Assembly (NCBI RefSeq): GCF_026914265.1
Contig: NC_069125.1
Coordinates: 75,455,546 to 75,519,545, forward strand
Length of the DNA: 64,000 bases
Source of the DNA: Mya arenaria
Lineage: Eukaryota; Mollusca; Bivalvia; Myida; Myidae
Direction of reading: 5' to 3'
Part shown: positions 49,101 through 59,418 of the stretch, piece by piece
Layout: each line of letters starts with the position of its first letter
Position numbering within the stretch: position 1 is the stretch's first letter
Notes under the pieces: generated by a model
Database searches by the model: none
What the model saw: only the letters and a program-made list of their open reading frames with translations
Told to the model about the DNA's origin: nothing
Made by a program: the position numbers and the translations under genes

Positions 49101-52100
49101 CGCTCGTTGTTCTCCACAAGGTTTCCCACCTTCTCTGAGAGCTGGAGAGCGAGGGCTTGGAGACGGGTCGGCTCAGTGCGGTGCATGATCACGGTCTGGG
49201 TCGGCTCATCAAGGGATGCCTGACATAAAACAATAACATAGTGGTCACCTGGGTCGGCTCATCATGGGATGCCTGACATAAAACAATAACATAGTGGTCA
49301 CCTGGGTCGGCTCATCATGGGATGCCTGACATAAAACAATAACATAGTGGTCACCTGGGTCGGCTCATCAAGGGATGCCTGACATAAAACAATAACATAG
49401 TGGTCACCTGGGTCGGCTCATCAAGGGATGCCTGACATAAAACAATAACATAGTGGTCACCTGGGTCGGCTCATCAAGGGATGCCTGACATAAAACAATA
49501 ACATAGTGGTCACCTGGGTCGGCTCATCAAGGGATGCCTGACATAAAACAATAACATAGAGGTCACCTGGGTCGGCTCATCAAGGGATGCCTGACATAAA
49601 TCAATAACATAGTGGTCACTAGGAACGCCAAACATATAACAACCACAAAGTTGTCACCAGGGATGCTTGAAATATAGCAGCAACCTAGTTGTTACCAGGG
49701 ACGCTTGAAATATAGCAGCAACCTAGTTGTCACCAGGGACGCTTGAAATATAGCAGCAACCTAGTTGTCACCAGGGACGCTTGAAATATAGCAGCAACCT
49801 AGTTGTCACCAGGGACGCTTGAAATATAGCAGCAACCTAGTTGTTATCCAGGGATGCTGGACATAAAAACATGGTGGTCATCCAGGGACACTTCAAGGAT
49901 TTAATTATCATTTATGATAATAATTGTTCTGTTTAATACTTTTAACATTGATCAATTAAGACTACTGCTACCAAAAACTTGTCAGATAACCAAGTTGACA
50001 ATAGGATTACCTTTAAATTAACACTAGAACTCCGCGAGTCGGATATGTCGCCTGACGAATTATTTACTGTCGACATTATAGCTGTTAGATTGGCATTTTA
50101 TTCATTTATAGACAATGATGTTGCCATTTAACTTTCAAGTGTAGGTGGCATTTGAACCCTCAATCAGATATACCTACGGAATAAGTTTCAGGTTGAAACC
50201 TCCTACAGTTTACGAGATATGCCACGGACAAAACCTAAGCAAGAAAATTAACAAAGGGCAATAACTCTAAAAATATAGCAGCAAGAGTAACGGTTCTTGT
50301 GCACTGCACTTGCCCTCAATGAGATCTATCTAGCTATGAAGTTTCAAGTTGATACCTCTTATATTCTTCAAGATATGCCCCGGACAAAACTTTAAGCATG
50401 AAAATTAACAAAGGGCAATAACTCTAAAACTAAGAAAGCAAGAGTTACTGTTATTGTGCACTGCACTTTCCCTCAATTAGATCTATGTACATATGAAGTT
50501 TCAAGTTGATACCACTAATAGTTTAGGAGATATACCCCGGACAAGCGAAAATGGGACGCGGATGCTGCCGCCGCCGACAAAAGTAACCCCTATATGTTGT
50601 CTTTTCAGGCGACACAAAAACCAAGAAACAAGCATGACTTACCATAAGTTCCTCATTAATGACCATCTTAGAGATGATGGAATGAACTTTGTAGACGTCC
50701 AGCTCGAACATGTCTGCAAGGGTGACAAGGGAGAGTGTGTCATACACGCTGCTGTATGTGAACAGGTACGTACGCAGACTCTCCTCCTGGATCTTGGACA
50801 CAATCATGTCACACACTTTATTACGGTCATCCTGGAACAGCTCCCACACCTGAGTGCACAGGAAGGAAATGGAAAGTGTTTGTGTAAAACAAGATAATAA
50901 TAGGTTAATATATCAATGATGTCTCATAGTGAACAATCTCAAGAATAACAAAAGCTGTCGCAGGCGTGCTTGACTACTCACCGCTTTGTCTTAGAAATTA
51001 ACACAATAATAATGTAGTATGTGCCTGTTCAAAGCAATCAAAAGTGGAAATAAAATGTTAAGAGGAACTCCGCAATACACCAAAACCTGGTACTAAATGA
51101 TTGACAAAAGAACTTCAGCCTTTGTTGTGAGATTCAGTTTCAACTGTTTTTTCTGTTTGGTACCTATATGTTGGTTATTGGTTGTCAACAATTGTGCAAA
51201 GTATTAAGTCAATTGTATTAATGGTATAGAAGTTATTAATAGAACTCCCAACTTGCCCTAAAACTTTAAATTAAGTTCCTAGGTCAATCAGGGGCCATAA
51301 TTAGTAACAAGGAGAATATTGAATTATGAAACCTCATTGTGTGAGGGTCCTGAACAACTGTGAGAAGTATTAAGTGAATTTAATGAAGAGTATTGGAGTT
51401 ATAAGTGAAAATGCCAACCTGCCCTATAACTTTTACCGGACGCCGACGCTAACGCCAGGGCGAGTAGTAAACCCTCCTTATACATCTAATAGTCGAGCTA
51501 AGTACATGGGTTTATTTGAGCTGTTGTAAGCTATACCTTTGTATTCATCTTCTCGTTGATGATGAAGTTTTTGCAAGCCTTCCAGTCTCCAGTTTTCATG
51601 GCACGGGAGGCGGCCACAATGTGTTCCCGCATGCTCTCTGGAGGTCCCGTCAAAGTCTGACGCTCGCTCATACGCAACACGTGGTGAAAGTTCTTACTGA
51701 TCATACGCCGTCGGGCGTCCATCTCATGGGCTGCAAAGCATTCCGAATAAGAGAATATAGATTCAGAGAAAGATTAAAAATAAAGAATGCTAACAATCTC
51801 TACATTAGAGCTTTGGCAGTGAAATGCCCTATCAGTGTCGAGTTTGCTTCTGCAGAAGATCAAATCATAAATATGAGACTCATATTTTTTATTGTCATTG
51901 TTCTTTGACCTGGAATGCAATTTGAGGCTAACAAGCAAAACATGAAACCTGACCAATGATCCCCAAGTGGAACTTAACCTTTCATTGATATGGGTTTTGC
52001 ATGTCAGTCACACAAGTTCCCATTGTGAACATTTGTAAAAGATACTCTAAAATCTACAAATGTCCACAGACACAGGTCTTGCACGCAATTTGACAGCTAA

Positions 52101-52873
52101 TCATAGCGACCATTTGTGCCATATTTTTATTAAACCAAAACATGTATGGGACCGACATCATTGGACAGACATCCAGACGTATCAACAAACACACGACTGC
52201 TGTTGTGGAAACAAATGTCATGCTCATTGCACGCTGCTCCAACAACAATCATAATCATAATTATTACTTTTCATAATTTTGTTAAATATCTGAATTTTCA
52301 ACTTTTTTTTCCTGTCTAAACGAAAAAGGTGGTTCAAAAATGGTGATGATTCATGTAAGGGCATACCCGCCATGTAGGGGATCTCCATGAGCATAGCTGA
52401 GACGAGGTAGACACACTCTAGTAGTTCCAGGTTGATGTGCATGTGGTATGGCAACAGACGTCGCTTTTCTATTTTCTCCTGCTCTGGCGTACGCTCATGT
52501 TGACGCTGCAGCAGCAGGCCCTGACAACACAACATGAACATTAACACCTTGACTGGTTGTGAACATGATATTCTGTTCATCAATGTTTAAAACAATGCTC
52601 AATAACTTCAAAAGAAAATGATCAATGTGGACATTTTCATGTCCTGTTTCATCATTCATGCCACAATTCTGAAAAATGTATGTTCCAGAGAATGGCAATA
52701 GACTTGTTTGAGCAGAACATTCTGGTTTCTTTGCATCTACCACTTACCTGAGCAAGAAGTTCCTTGGCTCTGCCGCCACTCTGGATGTCAACGAGGGCAT
52801 TATGGGCATCCTTTGTCATGCCCTGGCGGAACGAACACAGACCTAGCTGTACCATCGTGCGGTTGTACAGGAT
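46129..52873 (-). CDS. EIF3C: Eukaryotic translation initiation factor 3 subunit C, C-terminal 316 residues (last 7 exons)
   Basis: Exons in transcript order: 52873-52748, 52520-52367, 51730-51537, 50849-50643, 49219-49054, 47954-47886, 46163-46129 (stop TAG). The sum is 951 nt and all phases agree. Landmarks known from eIF3c: [11 protein letters not shown] and [37 protein letters not shown] and [21 protein letters not shown] with VHSIISKM, the winged-helix end of the PCI domain; SLDEPTQTV and [10 protein letters not shown]; then a Gln/Gly/Asn-rich low-complexity tail ending HRAY. eIF3c is a core scaffold of the eIF3 complex on the 40S ribosomal subunit. The N-terminal two thirds are not in the window: no matching exon exists from 52,874 to 64,000, so that intron exceeds 11 kb. 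Introns hold the splice-site-derived array (49249-49590), a 38-bp array, a hairpin and older repeats. Confidence 0.95.
47148..47214. repeat. Hairpin element in an eIF3c intron
   Basis: CAGTTACTTCCCTTGC is mirrored by GCAAAGGGAAGTAACTG, with outer ACCACA and TGTGGT also pairing; loop about 9 bp. Intron between the last two exons. Confidence 0.75.
49220..49621. repeat. 53-bp array that copies an eIF3c splice acceptor and exon start
   Basis: Seven units of 53 bp follow the exon 49054-49219 directly. Each unit repeats the 24 nt spanning the exon start (in transcript sense GCATCCCTTGATGAGC and on) together with the intronic TTATGTCAG. Exon-like blocks: 49249-49272, 49302-49325, 49355-49378, 49408-49431, 49461-49484, 49514-49537, 49567-49590. 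In transcript sense each is preceded by AG and followed by GTGACC, and encodes ASLDEPTQ (ASHDEPTQ in the two blocks nearest the exon). Confidence 0.93.
49622..49862. repeat. 38-bp array, diverged relative of the 53-bp array
   Basis: About six units of ACCAGGGACGCTTGAAATAT plus AGCAGCAACCTAGTTGTC. The order of GTCACC, AGGGA(T/C)GC, TG and A(C)ATA matches the 53-bp unit, so this looks like an older or internally deleted version of the same array. Confidence 0.9.
50100..50642. repeat. Interspersed repeat in an eIF3c intron, two or three tandem copies
   Basis: Segments of about 180 bp recur with AACAAAGGGCAATAACTCTA, GTGCACTGCACTT(G/T)CCCTC and AAGTTTCAAGTTGATACC. Common molluscan type. The plus-strand frame at 50493-50897 runs antisense through an eIF3c exon and is not a gene. 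Confidence 0.6.
50850..51536. other. eIF3c intron with an old interspersed repeat
   Basis: Two related segments (about 51.13-51.25 and 51.33-51.42 kb) share AACTG(T)GAGAAGTATTAAGT-like sequence and end near a CCGGACGCCGACGCTAACGCC stretch, as in dispersed molluscan repeats. No exon seen. Confidence 0.45.
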
Positions 52874-54004
52874 CTGCAATACATACAAGCTAAATGAATA
52901 AACAGGCTAGGATAATTGTATATTGATTCACGCATCCTGTGACAACACATACATTATTTTGTAATTAAAAACACCCTTCACTTTGTTCTTGTTTCTTCAT
53001 TGCTTCATTGAAAAGACTAGACGCAAACAGGCAACTTGTCAAAACCATCCAAAAAGCCTTTGACACAGACATATTTAAACCCTTGAGCTCTAAGCGTGAA
53101 CTTGAACTTTGATGTGCATACATTGGCCTTGTGTCCGACAAGCCATCTCAGCTTGATGAACCTTCATTGCCAGTTTTGAAAATCCTATAAAGCAGGGACC
53201 TTTCTTGAAAATGCTATTATGCATGGTAAAGCTTGGAGAATGTACAGTCTTATCAACTGTAATCATTTCAACCTTTAACCTTTAAACTTGACCTCGTCTT
53301 TTGAGGTACAGACCTGGGTGCTGCGCAAAACACGAGCTTCATCATTGTTAACATTCATGGCGAGTTTCATCCTATAATGCATGGTAAAGATAGAGCCCGG
53401 ACAAGGTTCAGTCCTGACTTGAGTCCCACCAACCGTACTCATTTTCACATTAAGCCAATAAGTGCAATCTTGACCTTTGAGGTACGGACTTGGTACTTGT
53501 ACGTGACATGCAGTCTTATTTTTCATGAATGTTGATGTCAAGTTTCCAGGAAATCCTTTGACAATAGGTTTAGAGGCAGCCTGGACAAGGTAGTCATTTC
53601 AACATTTATCATTTCAACCTTTGACCTCTAAGCTTGACCATGACCTTTTAGGTACAGACCTGGGACAATGTCAGCTATGTCCAGCTGACCACATGTGGGC
53701 TCTGATGGACATCTGACAAGTTTTTTGAAGATCCTATCAAACATGGTCAAGATACAGCCCTTACAAGTATCATTTCAAGCTTTGACCTCTAGGCATAACC
53801 TTGGCCTTTGATGAACAGACATTGACTTTTTCCGACACACCACCTCATCATGGTGAACCTACATGGTTATTTTTTTTGCAAATCCTATAATGTAAGGTCA
53901 AGATATAGCCCGGACAAGATCATTTCAACCTTTGACCTCTAAAGAGACCTTGACCTTTGAGTTTCAACCTTTGAACTCCTAAATGACCTAGACCTTTGAG
54001 GTAC
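52874..54004. repeat. Interspersed repeat fragments in the giant eIF3c intron
   Basis: Repeated phrases TTGACCTTTGAGGTACAGAC, TTTCAACCTTTGACCTCTAA and CCTATAATG(C/T)A recur at intervals of about 150-200 bp from 53.1 to 54.0 kb. No coding exon found here. Confidence 0.55.
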
Positions 54005-54525
54005 AGACCTTACTCATCATTTATCCTTGCCAAAGTGATGAGTGATGGGGCTTGTTACACATAACTCATCATTTATCCTTGCCAGAGTGATGAGTGATGG
54101 GGCTTGTTACACATAACTCATCATTTATCCTTGCCAGAGTGATGAGTGATGGGGCTTGTTACACATAACCCATCATTTATCCTTGCCAGAGTGATGAGTG
54201 ATGGGGCTTGTTACACATAACTCATCATTTATCCTTGCCAGAGTGATGAGTGATGGGGCTTGTTACACATAACTCATCATTTATCCTTGCCAGAGTGATG
54301 AGTGATGGGGCTTGTTACACATAACTCATCATTTATCCTTGCCAGAGTGATGAGTGATGGGGCTTGTTACACATAACTCATCATTTATCCTTGCCAGAGT
54401 GATGAGTGATGAGGCTTGTTACACATAACTCATCATTTATCCTTGCCAGAGTGATGAGTGATGAGGCTTGTTACACATAACTCATCATTTATCCTTGCCA
54501 GAGTGATGGGGCTTGTCACACATAA
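54005..54525. repeat. 52-bp minisatellite
   Basis: About ten units of CTCATCATTTATCCTTGCCA plus GAGTGATGAGTGATGGGGCT plus TGTTACACATAA. CTCATCA and TGATGAG make a short stem in each unit. The last unit is truncated. Confidence 0.95.
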
Positions 54526-55640
54526 TCATTAAATATGTAGATACACAACCAACCTATAGTTATTCAATTATTTTTAATAACAACACCAAAATCACTCCCA
54601 GCAACAGCAACATCAATCTATGACAACCCTTTGGTCTTGTTAAAAAAAAAAAAAAAAACACACTGATTTGTAGGTAACTTATAAATAAATAAGTTGTTGT
54701 CATAAAGAAATAATGTGTGCTTAATGTTGCAGAATGCTATTGAAACGAAGTATTTAAATAAGACGGATCAAAATGTTATGTTTCAAGGACATGATATGAT
54801 GCATTACTATTGATTCACTTGTTTATCTGATTATAATTAAGGAAGGTAATTACAGTTATTATGTATTTTGGAGAATTTATTTTGTATTCCATCTAAGGTT
54901 TTTGTGTATCCTTCTGCGTTCAGTTATAACAATTGTGCTGGAAGACATCAATCACTTCCATTGTTAAAGGGAGCATTCATTATGAATAATGACAGTATTT
55001 TGGCTGGAGTTTGTCAAATGACATGAATTTGATGTAAATATAGCTAACAATGCGTGCCATACAGGAAGAAATGCAGAGTCAAATCAATTGAATGCATTCA
55101 ACTGATTTTACCTCGATCTGGGGAAATTTCATCTGTTGTGACCATTATCTCATTGAATATATGATATTTACAGCTGTGATGCATTAACTAGCCAGTTCAG
55201 TAATAATGAAACAATTGACAATTCAAGGTAATAAGTACCCGTATTTTCTTCATAAACAGCAGTTCTTACTATTGAGTTGTAAATCTTAATTAGAACCCAG
55301 GGGTAAGTTTAAATAGCTATGCATAATGTTTACAGGCTAAAGGTGATACTCTGAATTCATAAATATTCATGGGACATTAATTTTCGTGGATTTCGTGGTT
55401 TGGCTTATCCATGATTTCAAGATCCCAACGAAAATTTTACTCTAAATCTGAAAGTAGAGCTGTCACAGGTGTGACGAATACCCCCAAATGCCGCCTGGAC
55501 ACAGGAATGGCAAACCATTCCTTTGAAAATAGGCCATAACTCCAAGGTTACTGCACACTGCATCTTCTTTTATCATGCATGTATTGTTTTATTTAAATCT
55601 GTTGAGTAATTTAGAAGTTACACTGCTGACAAGAAAAACT
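54526..55640. other. No recognised feature
   Basis: AT-rich intron sequence with an A17 run near 54,642; no exon or clear repeat unit. Confidence 0.45.
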
Positions 55641-57272
55641 AGCCTTTCATGAGTTATCGTCCGGAAACTGTTTTTCTATTTCTAGTAACAGTGACCTTGA
55701 CCTTGGCCCCACCAGCCCCAATATCGAACTTGACCTGTATCTTCTGATGTTACACCTGTGTACCAAAAATTGTTCAAATCTGTCTAGCCTTTCATGAGTT
55801 ATCGTCCGGAAACCGTTTTTCTATTTTTAGTAACAGTGACCTTGACCTTGGCCCCACCAGCCCCAATATCGAACTTGACCTGTATCTTCAGATGTTACAC
55901 CTGTGTACCAAAAATTGTTCAAATCTGTCAAGCCTTTCATGAGTTATCGTCCGGAAACTGTTCTTCTATTTTTAGTAACAGTGACCTTGACCTTGGCCCC
56001 ACCAGCCCCAATATCAAACTTGACCTGTATCTTCTGATGTTACACCTGTGTACCAAAAATTGTTCAAATCTGTCATGCCTTTCGTGAGTTATCGTCCGGA
56101 AACCGTTTTTCTATTTTTAGTAACAGTGACCTTGACCTTGGCCCCACCAGCCCCAATATCGAACTTGACCTATATCTTCTATTGTTACACCTGTGTACCA
56201 AACTGTATCTTCTGATGTTACACCTGTGTACCAAAAATTGTTCAAATCTGTCTAGCCTTTCACGAGTTATCGTCCGGAAACCGTTTTTCTATTTTTAGTA
56301 ACAGTGACCTTGACCTTGGCCCCACCAGCCCCAATATTGAACTTGACCTGTATCTTCTGATGTTACACCTGTGTACCAAAAATTGTTCAAATCTGTCTAG
56401 CCTTTCATGAGTTATCGTCCGGAAACTGTTTTTCTATTTTTAGTAACAGTGACCTTGACCTTGGCCCCACCAGCCCCAATATCGAACTTGACCTGTATCT
56501 TCTGATGTTACACCTGTGTACCAAAAATTGTTCAAATCTGTCAAGCCTTTCACGAGTTATCGTCTGGAAACTGTTTTTCTATTTTTAGTAACAATGACCT
56601 TGACCTTGGCCCCACCAGCCCCAATATCGAACTTGACCTGTATCTTCTGATGTTACACCTGTGTACCAAAAATTGTTCAAATCTGTCTAGCCTTTCATGA
56701 GTTATCGTCAGGAACCCGTTTTCTATTTTTAGTAACAGTGACGTTGACCTTGGCCCCACCAGCCCCAATATCAAACTTGACCTATATCTTCTGATGTTAC
56801 ACCTGTGTACCAAACTGTATCTTCTGATGTTACACCTGTGTACCAAAAATTGTTCAAATCTGTCTAGCCTTTCATGAGTTATCGTCCGGAAACCGTTTTT
56901 CTATTTTTAGTAACAGTGACCTTGGCCCCACCAGCCCCAATATCGAACTTGACCTGTATCTTCCGATGTTACACCTGTGTACCAAAAATTGTTCAAATCT
57001 GTCAAGCCTTTCATGAGTTATCGTCCGGAAACCGTTTTTCTATTTTTAGTAACAGTGACCTTGACCTTGGCCCCACCAGCCCCAATATCGAACTTGACCT
57101 GTATCTTCTGATGTTACACCTGTGTACTAAATTTTTTTCAAATCTGTCTTGCCTTTCATGAGTTATCGTCCGGAAACCATGAAAACCGACAGACCGACAG
57201 ACCGACCGACCGACCAACCGACCGACAAGCTCACTCCTATATACCCCTTCAAACTTCGTTTGTGGGGGTATA
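55641..57272. repeat. 145-bp tandem array with a GACC simple repeat and a terminal hairpin
   Basis: About 11 units of roughly 145 bp, each with AGCCTTTCATGAGTTATCGT, AGTAACAGTGACCTTGACCT and ATGTTACACCTGTGTACCAA. Two places (near 56,200 and 56,800) carry an extra partial unit. The array ends at 57180 in a run of ACCGACAG/ACCG units and then TATACCCC ... GGGGTATA, a short hairpin. This order (tandem core, simple repeat, hairpin) is typical of a widespread bivalve repeat, perhaps a non-autonomous transposon. Frames of about 95 codons on both strands are artefacts. Confidence 0.9.
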
Positions 57273-57622
57273 ATCATAATTGTCTATGTACAAGGGTATA
57301 CATGTATTCACATGAATATACATGGTCGCAATTTACAAATTGTACTTAGATCCACCTAAATCATTGTTTATTTTACTATTAATATAATTTATATTATATA
57401 TTATTTAACCTCAAAGATAATTAATTAAAGTTGACCATTAGTACTTGCATTCAGTTTCTTTGTATGACATTGCCGGAACATTGAAACAAGCTGAATATCA
57501 ACCACCTGTGCAGCATGTGTAAAACGTGCTTATTATCACCTGTGCAGCTCATGTAAAACATGCTTTTTTATTAACTACGTGTGTTTGAGCGTCACCACTT
57601 GATTTTGTATCTTTGATCAAAT
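57273..57622. other. Spacer before the transposon
   Basis: AT-rich intron sequence; a small duplication of CACCTGTGCAGC(T/A)T(G/C)ATGTAAAAC-type sequence occurs at 57.5 kb. Nothing else. Confidence 0.4.
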
Positions 57623-57759
57623 CGTCCCATTGGTGCAAAAAGGTACCAAACAACATTTTGACCAAAACTGACTTTTCACTAATTTCAGTAATAAATTACT
57701 ATTATCTAGCTTGTCTAAAACAATCTCCACTAAATATTGAATATTGACTGAGATATTGG

Positions 57760-57950
57760 TTCATGCAGTTTGGTACCAAGTGAAATTTGTGCTTTTGATT
57801 GGTGGAAAAAGGTACCATATGCCATCTGGTGTATACAAAAAGGTGCTATAAGACACATGGTACCTTTCTGCATTAAATTATTGTTACAAATTATATATAA
57901 GTTTTATGCAAAAAGGAGCCTTATGGCATGTAGTACCTTTAAAGGGACCA
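57760..57950. repeat. Left subterminal GGTACC palindromes
   Basis: At least three motifs of the form TGCAAAAAGGTACCATATG...GGTACCTTTNTGCA, some paired into hairpins: around 57801-57873 and 57907-57948. The same motif makes the inner part of the terminal repeat. Candidate transposase binding sites. Confidence 0.6.
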
Positions 57951-58444
57951 AACTGCTTTGTTTAAAAGGTGTTATTTTTGGTCAGAAATGTATTGCATTT
58001 CACTATTTCTGGCAAATTTTCACAATTAAATGCATTTATCTTGTCCGGTTGATCAAAATATGCTATTTCCTGGTTTTCACAACTTTCGCCTATATATTTT
58101 TTTTTTAAATGAGCCGTCTGCAATCTTAGGAGCACTAAAAATGTCCAAATTTGGTGAAAATTTGACTGGGAGAACTTGAAATGTGTGCAAAGATGTGAAG
58201 AACTGCCCCATTTGATGCTTAGAGTGCCATTTGAGTCAAGGTTCAGTTGAAAAACCTCTTAAAGAATGGCATTTTGGGCCAAAACGCCTTAGAAAATACA
58301 GACGCACAGGCACTTGGGGGACAGGCAGTGAAACTGGAAAACCTGACACAGACTATCAGATTGAGCTAGCTTTGGGTGTATTTATGTATGAAGGACTAAT
58401 CAAAAGTGTTTTTCATAAAAAATGCAGGGACGGGTGTAGTTATA

Positions 58445-59022
58445 GGAATGACGTCACCATTACGTCATATGTACTTCCGTTGTGTGGAAAATTCTCAATA
58501 AAAAAAAAATGTTCTTATGATTGATAGACATGTTTTCACATGCTCAATACACTCAAATCAAAACTATCATTATTCCTGAAACTTTTATACCTTAAGTATC
58601 TATTCTTGCTTGATTTATCATTTAGAGTAGAGATTAAAGCATAAACCGCTGCCCTATAGTTGAAAGGTCATTTTGGAAGAACTGTCATGGCGGACGGTGC
58701 AATTTTTAGAGTTTGTTTTTCAAGTGGAGTGATTTTTCTTAGGAATAACTGAGGTTTTAGGTTACACACCACCATTGTTTTTCCCTATATAATTCAATGT
58801 AAAATTATATTTTTCAGACAACATTTAAAGGCATTTCGAGCGAATGCAGGCTATGATAACCACATATATTCTTAAAGTACAAGCTTTAAATTACATTTTA
58901 AGCCAATAAAAAAGGGGGGTCAAGTTATTCCTAAGAAAAATCACTCCACTTGAAAAACAAACTCTAAAAATTGCACCGTCCACACAACGGAAGTACATAT
59001 GACGTAATGGTGACGTCATTCC
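58445..59022. mobile_element. Nested foldback element with 100-bp perfect inverted repeats, left arm split
   Basis: The right arm 58923-59022 is matched, inverted and without mismatch, by two left pieces: 58445-58488 (44 bp, begins GGAATGACGTCACC) and 58692-58750 (59 bp). The pieces share GGA at the break and are separated by 203 bp, as if another sequence inserted with a 3-bp duplication. It lies upstream of the transposon gene. TGACGTCA, a perfect CRE palindrome, occurs in both arms. No coding capacity. Confidence 0.8.
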
Positions 59023-59063
59023 TTAATGCATCAAACAATTTTAAAATATTACATAGATATTGC

Positions 59064-59245
59064 GATGTAAAAAGGAGCCATATGACTTGTGGCACCTTCT
59101 TGCATGAACTTATGCTAACTAAATAAGTAAAAAAAATGTGCAATAAGTGACCAAGTGGCATATGGTTCTTTTTTGCATAAATGATTTTGATTAGAATGTT
59201 AACATTTTGCAATATATAAGATGTTTACATGGTACCTTTATGTAC
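59064..59245. repeat. Internal GGTACC/CATATG palindromes before the transposon gene
   Basis: Two hairpin-type motifs (59064-59106 and 59148-59178) and a GGTACC at about 59231, related to those at the transposon ends. They sit about 170-350 bp before the proposed first exon, so they may be regulatory as well. Confidence 0.5.
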
Positions 59246-59418
59246 TGATAGCAATACACAACTTTCTACTAATTAACTCTGATAACTGTGCTATCAAGTT
59301 AACAAGTGTCCGAGAGGTAATTATCACTTTCTGGGGGATTAGATTACAGCAGGTGTTCTTAACTTCACATTCCAAAAGTGTATTTTGTTCATTAGGAAAA
59401 AAGATTTTGCAGGGAAAT

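Noticed and set aside
50493-50897. Plus-strand frame of 134 codons
   Set aside because: Antisense to a secure eIF3c exon and running into repeat; a shadow.
55794-57277. Several frames of about 95 codons on both strands
   Set aside because: Translations of the 145-bp array, identical from unit to unit.
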